From NCBI RefSeq assembly GCF_018024475.1, contig NZ_CP054393.1:1-64000 (forward strand): a stretch of DNA of 64,000 bases, written 5' to 3'. The position numbers and the translations under genes are program-made. This stretch comes from Candidatus Phytoplasma luffae (lineage in GTDB: Bacteria > Bacillota_I > Bacilli_A > Acholeplasmatales > Acholeplasmataceae). Positions 9,993-18,433 of this stretch are shown one piece after another. The notes under the pieces were generated by a model. It was given only the letters and a program-made list of their open reading frames with translations. It had not been told where the DNA came from and made no database searches. Numbering within the stretch: the first letter of the stretch is position 1; each line of letters begins with the position of its first letter.

Positions 9993-11063
9993 GTGGATAT
10001 AGTTAATAAATTTCAATATTTATTAATGAATATTTCGGGATTTTCTCAAATATTTATTAGTTGTTTTCTTTTAGGTATCGCTGCAGGGATTACTGGATTA
10101 TTTATGGTTTTACAAAAAAAAGATTTATTAGGTGATACTTTAGCTCATACCACTTTACCAGGTATTGCTACTTCTTATATTTTATTTCGCCAAAATAAGT
10201 TATGGGTAATTTGGTTAGGGGCTATTTTTTCTTCTTTATTGACTTTATTTTTGATAGAAATTATTAAAAAGTATTCAAAAATTAAATTAGATGCTATTTT
10301 AAGTTTTGTGATGATTTCTTTTTTTGGTTTAGGAAATGTTTTAATGTCATATATTCTTTCAAATAATGAAGATAGCTCGATTGCTAATTTAGAAAAAACT
10401 ATTTTAGGTCAAGCTGCTTTAATGAATTCAAATGATCATTTAATAGTGAAAATAATAACTTTTTTAACTATTTTTACTATTATTATTTTTTATAAAGAAT
10501 TAAAGATGTTTACTTTTGATTCTTTATTTTCTCAAAGTATTGGTTTTAATAATGTTTTTATAATTTTTATTTTTAATATTTTATTAATAGGAGTTATTAT
10601 TATTAGTTTAAAAGTTACAGGTATTATTTTAACTAGTGCTTTATTAATTTTACCTGGAGTTATTTCTAGACAAATAAGTGATCAATTATTTAATAATATT
10701 ATTATTATTTGTTTTATTTCTTTTTTTGTTAATTTGAGTGGGGTTATAATTAGTATTTTAATTAAGAATATACCTACTGGTCCTGTTATCACAGTAATCA
10801 CTACTTTTTTGGTTTTTTTGGTTTTTTTATTCGGTCCTAAACAAGGAATTGTTAAAAAATATTTTCAACAAATGAAATATAAAAAAAAGATTAGAAAATT
10901 CAGACAGTTAATTCATTTTTATAATACAAAAAAATATTATTCAATTGATAAAATAGATTTTTTTTTATTTAAAAAAGGGTATTTATATATGGAATGTGAT
11001 AAAATTTTAATGTCCCAAAAAGGTTCAGAGTTAGTTGAAAATTTAATTAATGGAAAATTTTGA
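9993..11063 (+). CDS. troC: Zn/Mn ABC importer, permease with C-terminal cytosolic tail
   Basis: 356 residues, about 60-70 longer than common ABC-3 family permeases. Eight or so hydrophobic helices fill residues 15-285; the motif GDTLAHTTLPGIA near 48-60 is the family signature. After FGPKQGIVKKYFQQ the protein continues as a basic, soluble tail of about 70 residues that looks like a degenerate winged helix (KKGYLYMECDKILMSQKGSELVE). The start is GTG at 9993, chosen because AAAGGGAG lies 8 bases upstream. It overlaps the next permease gene by 4 bases, indicating translational coupling. Confidence 0.88.
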   Translation: MDIVNKFQYLLMNISGFSQIFISCFLLGIAAGITGLFMVLQKKDLLGDTLAHTTLPGIATSYILFRQNKLWVIWLGAIFSSLLTLFLIEIIKKYSKIKLDAILSFVMISFFGLGNVLMSYILSNNEDSSIANLEKTILGQAALMNSNDHLIVKIITFLTIFTIIIFYKELKMFTFDSLFSQSIGFNNVFIIFIFNILLIGVIIISLKVTGIILTSALLILPGVISRQISDQLFNNIIIICFISFFVNLSGVIISILIKNIPTGPVITVITTFLVFLVFLFGPKQGIVKKYFQQMKYKKKIRKFRQLIHFYNTKKYYSIDKIDFFLFKKGYLYMECDKILMSQKGSELVENLINGKF

Positions 11064-12169
11064 TTATGCTATGGGGATTTATTAAAACGGTTTCAACAAC
11101 ATTAGAAACAGAAATTGTTTTGGTTTTTTGTTCTTTAATGTTGTCTAGTTTAGGATTTTTTTTAGTTTTAAAAAGAAAATCTTTAATTGTAGATGCTATT
11201 AGTCATAGTGTTTTATTAGGTAATGTAGTTGCTTTTTTAATAGTAAAAGAATTAGGTTCCCCTTTTTTGATGGTAGGAGCTTTTGTTGTAGGAATTATAG
11301 TAGTTTATTTATCAGATTTTATTTCTAAACAACCCAGGGTTTCAAAAGATTCAGCTATCGGAATTGTTTTTGCTTTTTTCTTTTCTTTATCGGTTATTAT
11401 TATTAGTACTTCAATTAAAAAAGTTCATATGGATGCTGATGTTGTTTTTATAGGGAATCCAGAATTCGCTTATATTGGGCAATTATATAAAATTATTCCT
11501 ATTTTATTATTGAATGTTTTTTTTGTTATTTTCTTCTATAAAGAATTAAAAATTTTTATTTTTGATCCTGTTTTAGCTAATATTTTAGGTTTTTCCTCTG
11601 TTTTGATTAATTTTGTTTTGATGCTTTTGTTATCTGTCACAACTGTTGCCGCTTTGGATATAGCAGGTATAATTATGACTATTGTTTGTATAATAGGGCC
11701 CCCATCTATAGCTATATTGTTAACTAAAAAAACTTTTAAATGTTGGCTTTTATCTTTATGGATATCATATATTTGTACTGTTTTTGGTTGTTTGATAGGT
11801 AATTATTTGGATATTCCTATATCTGGTTCGATTTCTATATTGATTTTAGTTGTTTTTTTAATTGTTTTATTTTTAGAACCTAAAAAAGGCATTGTAACAA
11901 AAGTTATTACAAATTATTTTCAAAAAAAATATTTTATGATGATTATTTTATTAATGCATTTAGAAAATCATTTTTTAGAAAATAATAAGAATTATATAGA
12001 AGAAGTTAGAAGCGATTTAAAATGGTCTATACAAAAATATAATTCATGTTTAAACAAAGCGATTAAATTAGGATATATAGAATTACAAAAAAAAGAATTA
12101 TTTTTGACCAATTTAGGAAGAAAATATTTAAAACAAAAAAATGAAAATTTTGGCATTTCTATTAATTAA
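11060..12169 (+). CDS. troD: Zn/Mn ABC importer, permease with DtxR-like C-terminal tail
   Basis: 369 residues. The membrane part (about 1-285) has the ABC-3 signature VDAISHSVLLGNVVAF and a GIIMTIVCIIGPPSIA helix. The last 75 residues are soluble and resemble the winged-helix layout of DtxR/MntR regulators: a helix, then VRSDLKWSIQKYNSCLNKAI (a recognition-helix-like pattern), then LGYIELQKKELFLTNLGRKY (a wing plus the LTxxGxxY motif). Permease-DtxR fusions are known in chlamydiae (YtgCR). The two permeases probably form a heterodimer with the upstream ATPase. Regulatory function of the tail is inference. Confidence 0.88.
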   Translation: MIMLWGFIKTVSTTLETEIVLVFCSLMLSSLGFFLVLKRKSLIVDAISHSVLLGNVVAFLIVKELGSPFLMVGAFVVGIIVVYLSDFISKQPRVSKDSAIGIVFAFFFSLSVIIISTSIKKVHMDADVVFIGNPEFAYIGQLYKIIPILLLNVFFVIFFYKELKIFIFDPVLANILGFSSVLINFVLMLLLSVTTVAALDIAGIIMTIVCIIGPPSIAILLTKKTFKCWLLSLWISYICTVFGCLIGNYLDIPISGSISILILVVFLIVLFLEPKKGIVTKVITNYFQKKYFMMIILLMHLENHFLENNKNYIEEVRSDLKWSIQKYNSCLNKAIKLGYIELQKKELFLTNLGRKYLKQKNENFGISIN

Positions 12170-12250
12170 TATTATTTTTATTATAATTTAATTGATTAAT
12201 TATTAAATATTTTCAAAATACAAATATCAAAAGGATATTAAAAATAAATA

Positions 12251-13234
12251 ATGAATATTAATAAAGTTATTTTAAATAAAATTATATATATTGTCTTACC
12301 TCTATTATCTTTATTTTTGGTTATTTTGGTTTTATTGGAAATAAGAAATAAAGATGTTCCAAAAGTAGTTATAAATACAGCTTTACCTTTGGCTGATGTT
12401 TTTTTGAGAGATGTTATAAAAGAAGAATTAAAAAAAGATAATGTGGATTTGGAATCATCTTTTTTTGATAAAGGTTATACAAAAACTAATGAAAATTTAA
12501 TAAAAGACAAATGTGATGCTAAATTAGATTGCCATATCCCTTGGTTACTTGAAGAATTAAAAAAAACAAATAACTCAGATTCAAAAATAGAAGTCCTTTC
12601 TCCTTTTTATTTTCCTAAATTTAGTATTTATAGCTTTGATAGTGGACAAAATCCAAAAAATTTAGAAGAAGTTAAGGAATATAAGAATAATAATAATGTA
12701 TTAGATATTTTTATTCCATCAGAGAAAACACAAAAAAATTTAGCTTTTCGTTTGTTAGAACAAATTAAATTAATTGAAAGAAAACCAGAGAATACAGATG
12801 AAAAATTAATGGAAGATAAATCGAAATTATTTGATTTAAACGAAGATAGTTTTGAAATAAGAGATAATTTAAAAATTCATAAGGAAAATTTTTTAACAAT
12901 GTTTTCTAAAGTTAAAGAATATACAAAAGCAAATATTTTTATAAATTATCCAGCGGTAATAGGTCAAGGAGAATTAGAAGGTGATTCAATTAACACTATC
13001 GAAGAAATTAATAAACCATCTAAAGATAATTATAAAGATCCTCTTTGGGCTTATGTCATTTCATTAATAGTAAAAAAAGATAATGTTAACAATGACAAAA
13101 TACAAAAATTAAAAAAAGTTTTTTCAGATAAAGAAAATTTAAAAAAATATTGGAATAAACAAACCAAATTTGCTTATGGTTTTGAGGATTGTGATATTAA
13201 AAAAATAACTGAAACAATAAACAGTTATTTATAA
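12251..13234 (+). CDS. metQ: MetQ/NlpA-like ABC substrate-binding protein
   Basis: 327 residues. An N-terminal hydrophobic segment (8-30) has no lipobox cysteine, so the protein is probably held by an uncleaved anchor. The body follows the NlpA/MetQ order: an early segment VVINTALPLADVF, then a region ending in DCHIPWLLEELKK, IFIPSEKTQKNLAFRLLE in place of the usual IAVPNDPTN..RAL motif, and a C-terminal part ending in DPLWAYVISLIVKKDN, close to the family's DPPYAN/vvV region. It is divergent; the ligand may be methionine, a methionine-containing peptide or another amino acid. A MetI-like permease follows after 70 bases. Confidence 0.72.
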   Translation: MNINKVILNKIIYIVLPLLSLFLVILVLLEIRNKDVPKVVINTALPLADVFLRDVIKEELKKDNVDLESSFFDKGYTKTNENLIKDKCDAKLDCHIPWLLEELKKTNNSDSKIEVLSPFYFPKFSIYSFDSGQNPKNLEEVKEYKNNNNVLDIFIPSEKTQKNLAFRLLEQIKLIERKPENTDEKLMEDKSKLFDLNEDSFEIRDNLKIHKENFLTMFSKVKEYTKANIFINYPAVIGQGELEGDSINTIEEINKPSKDNYKDPLWAYVISLIVKKDNVNNDKIQKLKKVFSDKENLKKYWNKQTKFAYGFEDCDIKKITETINSYL

Positions 13235-13304
13235 TATATTTTGGAATTATTAAATGAAACTATTTTTTTTTAATTAATTCAAATAAGGAATATTTATTGT
13301 TATA

Positions 13305-14042
13305 ATGTTTAATTTGTTTCAAATATTTTTTAAAGTTTTGTTTTGTAAAGAGCCTTCTTTTAGTGATGATTTTCAAAAACAAGATTTTTTGATATTAAAC
13401 GGAATAAGTTTAACTTTGATAATTTCTTTTTTATCTTGTTTATTAGCGATTTTTATTGGCTTTCCTATTGGTATTTATTTATATTTTTTAAAAAAAAATA
13501 ATAATCATAAAACTTATTTTATTATTAATTTTATTATTAATTTTATTATTTCTATACCTTTTTTGTTATTAATTATTTTTCTTTTAAAATACTTTATAGA
13601 ACCTTATCTCAAAATGTACTCAGGTATAAAGGTAGCTATTATTTGTCTTAGTTTAGTTTTGGGTTTTATTTTTGCTCGTCATTGTGAACAAATTTTTTTA
13701 CAAGTTAATCCAGAACTTTATAATACTGCTTATACTTTAGGCGCTAATAAAAAACAATTTATAATTTTCTTTTTATTACGAGAATCTTTACCTTATTTGG
13801 TTTTAAAATTGAATACTATTTTTGTTTCTGCTTTATCTTACACTAGTGTTTTAAGTTTTGTAGGTGTAAAAAGTATTTTTTTTATAGCTTATACATACGG
13901 ATATGAAGGTAATTTAAGTTTTCATAAACAAGGTTTCCATTATAAAAATATTATTTGGGTTTGTATTGTTATTCTTGTTTTTATTGTTCAAATATTTAAT
14001 TTAATTACTAATTTTATAGCTAAAAAATTAGATAAAAGTTGA
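13305..14042 (+). CDS. metI: MetI-like ABC permease
   Basis: 245 residues, about the usual 215-230 plus a short N-terminus. Five to six membrane helices. The binding-protein-dependent transport (EAA) loop reads NPELYNTAYTLGANKKQFII near residues 131-150. The N-terminal NGISLTLIISFLSCLLAIFIG matches the start of the MetI core. It forms the channel of the importer whose binding protein is encoded just upstream. The matching ATPase is not next to it but at 17488-18213, beyond four intergenic regions and three unrelated genes. Confidence 0.8.
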   Translation: MFNLFQIFFKVLFCKEPSFSDDFQKQDFLILNGISLTLIISFLSCLLAIFIGFPIGIYLYFLKKNNNHKTYFIINFIINFIISIPFLLLIIFLLKYFIEPYLKMYSGIKVAIICLSLVLGFIFARHCEQIFLQVNPELYNTAYTLGANKKQFIIFFLLRESLPYLVLKLNTIFVSALSYTSVLSFVGVKSIFFIAYTYGYEGNLSFHKQGFHYKNIIWVCIVILVFIVQIFNLITNFIAKKLDKS

Positions 14043-14147
14043 ATTTATTTAAATATTAATGATATATTAAATTTATCTTCGGTTTAAATATAAATTATTA
14101 GATTGAATTAATTTTTACAAAATAATTTTTGTAATAAAATCAAATAT

Positions 14148-14843
14148 ATGTTTCAAATTATGAAAAAAAAATTTATAAATAAAAAAAAGAATACATTTTT
14201 TAAAATATATTCTTTAATTTTATTAATAATTTCTTTAATTGTTTTTATTTTTCATCTCAAAAACAATTTTTTTTTAACAAAAAGTGGTTTTGGTAAGAAT
14301 TTTTGTAATACTTTTAAACATTTCACTTCACAAAGTAATTTTTTCATTTTAATAATACTTATTTTATTTTTCACTCCTTTTTTTAAAAACAAATATTTCC
14401 ATATTTTAACTTTTATTACTTTAATTAATATTTTATTGACTTTTATTGTGAATCATTCTTTTATTGCGCCTGATGAAAAAAGAAAATTATTTCAAAATAT
14501 AATTAATTTTGAATTTCCAGGATTAATTCATTTTCAACATACTTTTATTCCTATTTTATATATTATTTTTTATTTTTTTTCATTAAATAAAGGTATCGAT
14601 GTTAAAAAATCTTATTTAGGGATAATTTATCCTTTGTTTTATTTTTTATTTTTTTTAATTCTAAATTTTTTCAAAAGTGAAAAATATTATCCTTATGATT
14701 TTATCAACCCTGATAAAAAAGGAATTTTTGAACTTGGTCAAAAACAAGGTTATTTAGGTTTATTTTTATCTATTTCGGTTTTAACTTTAGTTTTTTATTT
14801 TTTATCTTTTTTTATTTTGTTTTTAAAAAAGAAATTTAAATAA
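14148..14843 (+). CDS. Pr6Pr/DUF1600-like integral membrane protein (second copy)
   Basis: 231 residues with about six hydrophobic helices. It shares a motif set with the protein at 2583-3422: HFTSQSNFFILII near 64, HFQHTFIPILYIIF near 125, YPLFYFLFFLILNFF followed by YYPYDF near 163-185, and a C-terminal helix. FT(S/N)QSN, a histidine before a proline-containing helix and YPYxF are typical of the Pr6Pr-like family. Function unknown. An in-frame ATG 12 bases downstream (MKKKFINKKK) is an alternative start; neither has a strong ribosome site. A strong hairpin follows. Confidence 0.65.
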   Translation: MFQIMKKKFINKKKNTFFKIYSLILLIISLIVFIFHLKNNFFLTKSGFGKNFCNTFKHFTSQSNFFILIILILFFTPFFKNKYFHILTFITLINILLTFIVNHSFIAPDEKRKLFQNIINFEFPGLIHFQHTFIPILYIIFYFFSLNKGIDVKKSYLGIIYPLFYFLFFLILNFFKSEKYYPYDFINPDKKGIFELGQKQGYLGLFLSISVLTLVFYFLSFFILFLKKKFK

Positions 14844-14891
14844 TTTTTTATCTTTTTTTATAAATTTTTTAATTATTTTATCTCAAGAAAT

Positions 14892-14940
14892 AAAAAAACC
14901 AAATTAATTTATAATTATAATAAATTAATTTGGTTTTTTA
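14892..14940. terminator. Bidirectional terminator, 19-bp perfect stem
   Basis: Left arm 14893-14911 and right arm 14921-14939 are exact inverted repeats around a 9-base loop, with an A run before and a T run after. It lies between two convergent genes. Confidence 0.9.
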
Positions 14941-14943
14941 TTT

Positions 14944-15432
14944 TTATTCTGATTTTCTTTTTTTATCGTAATAATAGTATCCTATTATTGTAATAATAAT
15001 TACTATTAAAATAATAATAATTAATGTTTTGTCTTCGTTATTTTGATTAGAATTTTCATTTTGTTTTTGTGGCACTTTATTATCCGCTTTTTTAGCATCG
15101 TCTTTTAAAGTTAATTCTATTTCACCAGCAACAATATTATTTTGTTGTGATTGTTCCTGAGTAACTTTAATTTTCACTTTATTGTCTTCTATTGTTAAAG
15201 AGTCAACAGTTAATTTATTTAAAGATTGATCTATTGTTTTAATAATTTTTAAAATTTCATTTTTATCATGTTTTTTTGATGCATCAATATGAATAGTTTT
15301 TTTATCATCAGGGATAATATCTTGTAATTTTTTATTATCTGCTAAAATTTGATTTATTTTAAATAAAAAAAATATAAAAAAACAAATTAAATATAAATAT
15401 ATACAAATATTTATTTTTTTTTTATTTATCAT
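14944..15432 (-). CDS. Putative surface protein with N-terminal signal and C-terminal membrane anchor
   Basis: 162 residues. A basic N-terminus plus a hydrophobic segment (residues 7-27) ending in ...QILADNKK looks like a cleavable signal. A hydrophilic, Lys/Asp/Asn/Gln-rich outer domain of about 105 residues follows, then one membrane helix (TLIIIILIVIIITIIGYYYY) and a short basic tail (DKKRKSE). This is the topology of phytoplasma antigenic/immunodominant membrane proteins (Amp type), but I do not recognise the sequence as a named one. The middle contains a beta-like stretch (LTVDSLTIEDNKVKIKVTQ). It stands alone on the minus strand. Confidence 0.6.
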   Translation of the reverse strand: MINKKKINICIYLYLICFFIFFLFKINQILADNKKLQDIIPDDKKTIHIDASKKHDKNEILKIIKTIDQSLNKLTVDSLTIEDNKVKIKVTQEQSQQNNIVAGEIELTLKDDAKKADNKVPQKQNENSNQNNEDKTLIIIILIVIIITIIGYYYYDKKRKSE

Positions 15433-15688
15433 TTATTTTTTTTTAAAAAAAATAACTCCTTTTTATTTTCATTTGTAAAATAAATTATTTTTTTATAATA
15501 TAAATAAATTTTAATATATTAGAATACAACCAAATTATATAATAAAAGAATTTTTTTAAATCAAAAATATTTTTTTATTAAAAATAATAGATTGTGTAAT
15601 TTTAAACAGATTATTTTTAATAAAAAAATATGTTATTATTGATAATATATAATAAATAAATAAAAAGAAAGAGTAGTGTTGATTTATA

Positions 15689-17155
15689 ATGAGTTTTAAA
15701 GTTTTTTTTTCTACTGAATTTATATTATCTGGTGAATTAGCGGTTTTTTTAAAAACTAAAGAGCATGAGCTTTGTTGTTTTCAAAAAGTAGATCCTAAAC
15801 AAAATATTTCAAAAGCAATGGTTGTTGAAAAATTTGATGGTGAAAAATTTAGTAAATTAAATATTTTAGCACCTTATGGTTCTGAATTTAATCGTTTTTC
15901 TGTGGTAGGTTTAGGTTCCCCTATGCAAGAAGATAATGATTTTTGGGTTAATATAGGTGGTAATGTTTTTGATATGTTTCAAGATTCAAAAGAAATAGTT
16001 ATTTTTTTCAAAATAAAAGATTTTAAAGTGAATCGTCAACAATTAAAAGATTTTGTTACGGGGACAATGTTAAAAGATTATATTTTTGATCGTTATCAAA
16101 CAAAAAAAACTAAATCAGTTGATAAAAAAATATTTATAATCACTGACATAGCTAATGAATGCGAACATGTTTTTGAAGAAAGTAAAAATATAGTTGAAAG
16201 TGTAAATATCGCCAGAGATTTAATTAATCAGCCAGCTAATTTTTTAGGAACCGAAGAATTTGTTGATCAAGTGAAAAAATTACAAGATGTAGGTGTCGAA
16301 ATAAATATTTTAAATAAAGAAGAAATAGAAAAAATGGGAATGAGAGCTCTTTTAGCAGTTTCCCAAGGTTCTGTTCGACCTCCTTATGTAGTTGTTATGC
16401 GTTGGTTAGGAGCCAACAAAGAAGAAGCTCCTTTATCTTTTGTTGGCAAAGGAGTAGTTTTTGATAGCGGAGGCATTTCTATCAAACCTTCTTCTGGTAT
16501 GGAAGAAATGAAAGGTGATATGGGCGGCGCAGCATCTGTAGTTGGAATAATGCATCTTTTAGCAGCTCGTAAAGCGAAAGTTAATGTTGTTGGTATTATA
16601 GGATTAGTTGAAAATATGCCAAGTTCTACAGCTCAACGTCCAGGCGATGTTGTTCGAACAATGTCAGGCCAAACTGTTGAAGTAATTAACACTGATGCAG
16701 AAGGAAGAATGGTTTTAGCTGATCTTTTATGGTATTGCGAAAACAATTTCAAACCTCAAGCGATTATTGATTTAGCTACTTTAACAGGAGCTTGTGTTAT
16801 CGCTTTAGGGCAAAGTTATGCTGGTCTTTTTTCTAATGATGATGATTTAGCTAAAAAGTTGTTTAATGCAGGAATAAAAACTGGTGAAAAAGTTTGGCAA
16901 ATGCCTATTAACGAAGAATATGATAAATTAATTGATAGTGATATAGCTGATGTAAAAAATTCAGGCGGTCGTTCTGCTGGCTCTATTACTGCTGCTCAAT
17001 TTTTAAAACGTTTTATTCAAAAAGTTTCTTGGGCTCATTTAGATATTGCCGGTGTAGCCTTCGGAACAAAAGCTAATTCTATTAATAAATCTTGGGCTTC
17101 TGGATTTGGAGTACGTTTGTTGAATGAATTTATAAAAAATAATTACGAATTATAA
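15689..17155 (+). CDS. pepA: Leucyl aminopeptidase (M17 family, PepA)
   Basis: 488 residues, normal for cytosolic M17 peptidases. The catalytic C-terminal half has K254 and D259 in GKGVVFDSGGISIKP, and the family signature NTDAEGR at 334-340. The N-terminal macro-like domain is divergent. It removes N-terminal amino acids from peptides with two divalent metal ions, supporting amino-acid recycling in an organism that imports rather than makes them. A ribosome site AAAGAAAGAG lies about 16-25 bases before the ATG. It is flanked by hairpins on the 3' side and by about 250 bases of gene-free AT-rich DNA upstream. Confidence 0.94.
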   Translation: MSFKVFFSTEFILSGELAVFLKTKEHELCCFQKVDPKQNISKAMVVEKFDGEKFSKLNILAPYGSEFNRFSVVGLGSPMQEDNDFWVNIGGNVFDMFQDSKEIVIFFKIKDFKVNRQQLKDFVTGTMLKDYIFDRYQTKKTKSVDKKIFIITDIANECEHVFEESKNIVESVNIARDLINQPANFLGTEEFVDQVKKLQDVGVEINILNKEEIEKMGMRALLAVSQGSVRPPYVVVMRWLGANKEEAPLSFVGKGVVFDSGGISIKPSSGMEEMKGDMGGAASVVGIMHLLAARKAKVNVVGIIGLVENMPSSTAQRPGDVVRTMSGQTVEVINTDAEGRMVLADLLWYCENNFKPQAIIDLATLTGACVIALGQSYAGLFSNDDDLAKKLFNAGIKTGEKVWQMPINEEYDKLIDSDIADVKNSGGRSAGSITAAQFLKRFIQKVSWAHLDIAGVAFGTKANSINKSWASGFGVRLLNEFIKNNYEL

Positions 17156-17198
17156 TTATTTTCATATTATAAAAAGAAATAAATCAATATTCAAAACC

Positions 17199-17235
17199 AA
17201 ATTCTTATTTAAAAAAAGAATTTGGTTTTTTATTA
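17199..17235 (+). terminator. Terminator after pepA
   Basis: AACCAAATTC and GAATTTGGTT form a hairpin with an AAAAAAA-containing loop, followed by TTTTT. Confidence 0.8.
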
Positions 17236-17238
17236 ATT

Positions 17239-17290
17239 TATTTCTTTTATTTATAAATTTAAAATTTTAAATTTATAAATAAAAGAAATA
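17239..17290. repeat. Perfect 52-bp palindrome
   Basis: The two 26-base halves, 17239-17264 and 17265-17290, are exact reverse complements with no spacer. The rest of the 332-bp pepA-metN intergenic region is AT-rich and holds only the upstream terminator and presumably the metN promoter. Confidence 0.85.
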
Positions 17291-17487
17291 TAACGATAAT
17301 TTATTGATAAAAAAAAATATCTTTTGTTTTATAATTTTAGTAGGTATTTTTTAAAATTAATATTTATAAGATTTTTCAAATTTTTTATATTATAATAATC
17401 TTAATTATTTTTTTGTTACAATTTAGTATTTCTTTACAAGGATAAATTAAATTTTTATCTAAATGAGAAAGGCTTCTTTGAAAAATA

Positions 17488-18213
17488 ATGTTGAAAATCA
17501 CTAATTTATATAAAACTTTTTTTATAAATAAAAAACCTATTCCCATTTTAAATAAAGTTAATTTAGAAATACCTCAATATAAAATTTTTGGTTTAGTAGG
17601 AGCTACTGGTTCTGGCAAAACCACTTTATTACAAATTATGAATGGTTTGGTTAAACCAGATAAAAAAGAAAATACAATTATTGAAAAAAAATTTAAAATT
17701 CAAGAAAGCGGCACCATTTGGCAAAGTTTTAATCTTTTGTATAATTTAAATATTTTTGATAATGTTTCTTTACCTTTAAAAATTAGAAATTGGGAAAAAG
17801 AAAAAATTCAAAATAAAGTATTAGAAGTTCTTCGTTTTGTAGGGTTATCTGACTTTATTAAATTTTACCCTAGACAACTTTCAGGAGGTCAAAAACAAAG
17901 AGTAGCTATCGCTAGAACTTTAGTTTATGAACCTAAAATTATTTTTTGTGATGAACCCACTTCATCTTTAAATGAACAAACTAGTAAAAATATTTTAAAA
18001 TTATTTTATGAAATAAATAAAAAATTAAAAACAACTATTGTTATTATTTCTCATGATTCTACAGTAATAAAGACTTTATGTGATTTAGTAGCTGTTTTAA
18101 ATAAAGGTACTATAGAAAGAGTTATTGATTTAAAGCCTAGTTATAATTTTGAATTTAATTCTTATCAAGATATTTTTATAAATAAAAATAAAAAATCAGA
18201 AATTATTGATTAA
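17488..18213 (+). CDS. metN: MetN-like ABC ATPase lacking the C-terminal regulatory domain
   Basis: 241 residues. Walker A GATGSGKT at 38-45, signature LSGGQ at 131-135, Walker B D155-E156 (FCDEPTSSL), H-loop in ISHDS. IWQSFNLLYNLNIFDNVSLPL resembles the IFQxFNLL...VxxNVALPL stretch of MetN proteins. It stops soon after the ATPase core, whereas typical MetN is about 340 residues with a C-terminal ACT-like (NIL) domain that senses methionine. It is the likely partner of metQ and metI at 12251-14042, although 3.4 kb away. Partnership is inference. Confidence 0.75.
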   Translation: MLKITNLYKTFFINKKPIPILNKVNLEIPQYKIFGLVGATGSGKTTLLQIMNGLVKPDKKENTIIEKKFKIQESGTIWQSFNLLYNLNIFDNVSLPLKIRNWEKEKIQNKVLEVLRFVGLSDFIKFYPRQLSGGQKQRVAIARTLVYEPKIIFCDEPTSSLNEQTSKNILKLFYEINKKLKTTIVIISHDSTVIKTLCDLVAVLNKGTIERVIDLKPSYNFEFNSYQDIFINKNKKSEIID

Positions 18214-18310
18214 AATATTTTTTTTTTGTTAAATAAATTAAATTTCTTTATATTTTAATAATTTTATTAAATCTAATTATTTAAATTTTTTTAAAAAAAT
18301 TTTAATATAT

Positions 18311-18342
18311 TAAAAAACTGTCTATAAAAAACAGTTTTTTAA
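18311..18342. terminator. Terminator after metN
   Basis: AAAAAACTGT (18312-18321) and ACAGTTTTTT (18331-18340) form a perfect 10-bp stem; the A and T runs allow use from both sides. Confidence 0.85.
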
Positions 18343-18373
18343 TAAAATTTTAATTAATTGAATTGAACACCAT

Positions 18374-18411
18374 ATGATTTTTCTTATTTTTTTGAGAAAA
18401 TCATTTTTTTT
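18374..18411 (+). terminator. Second hairpin with T tract between metN and the protease gene
   Basis: ATGATTTT...AAAATCAT arms followed by a run of seven T residues. The run lies on the plus-strand side, so it looks like a plus-strand stop signal. Confidence 0.5.
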
Positions 18412-18433
18412 ATATATATTTTTTTAAAAAAAT

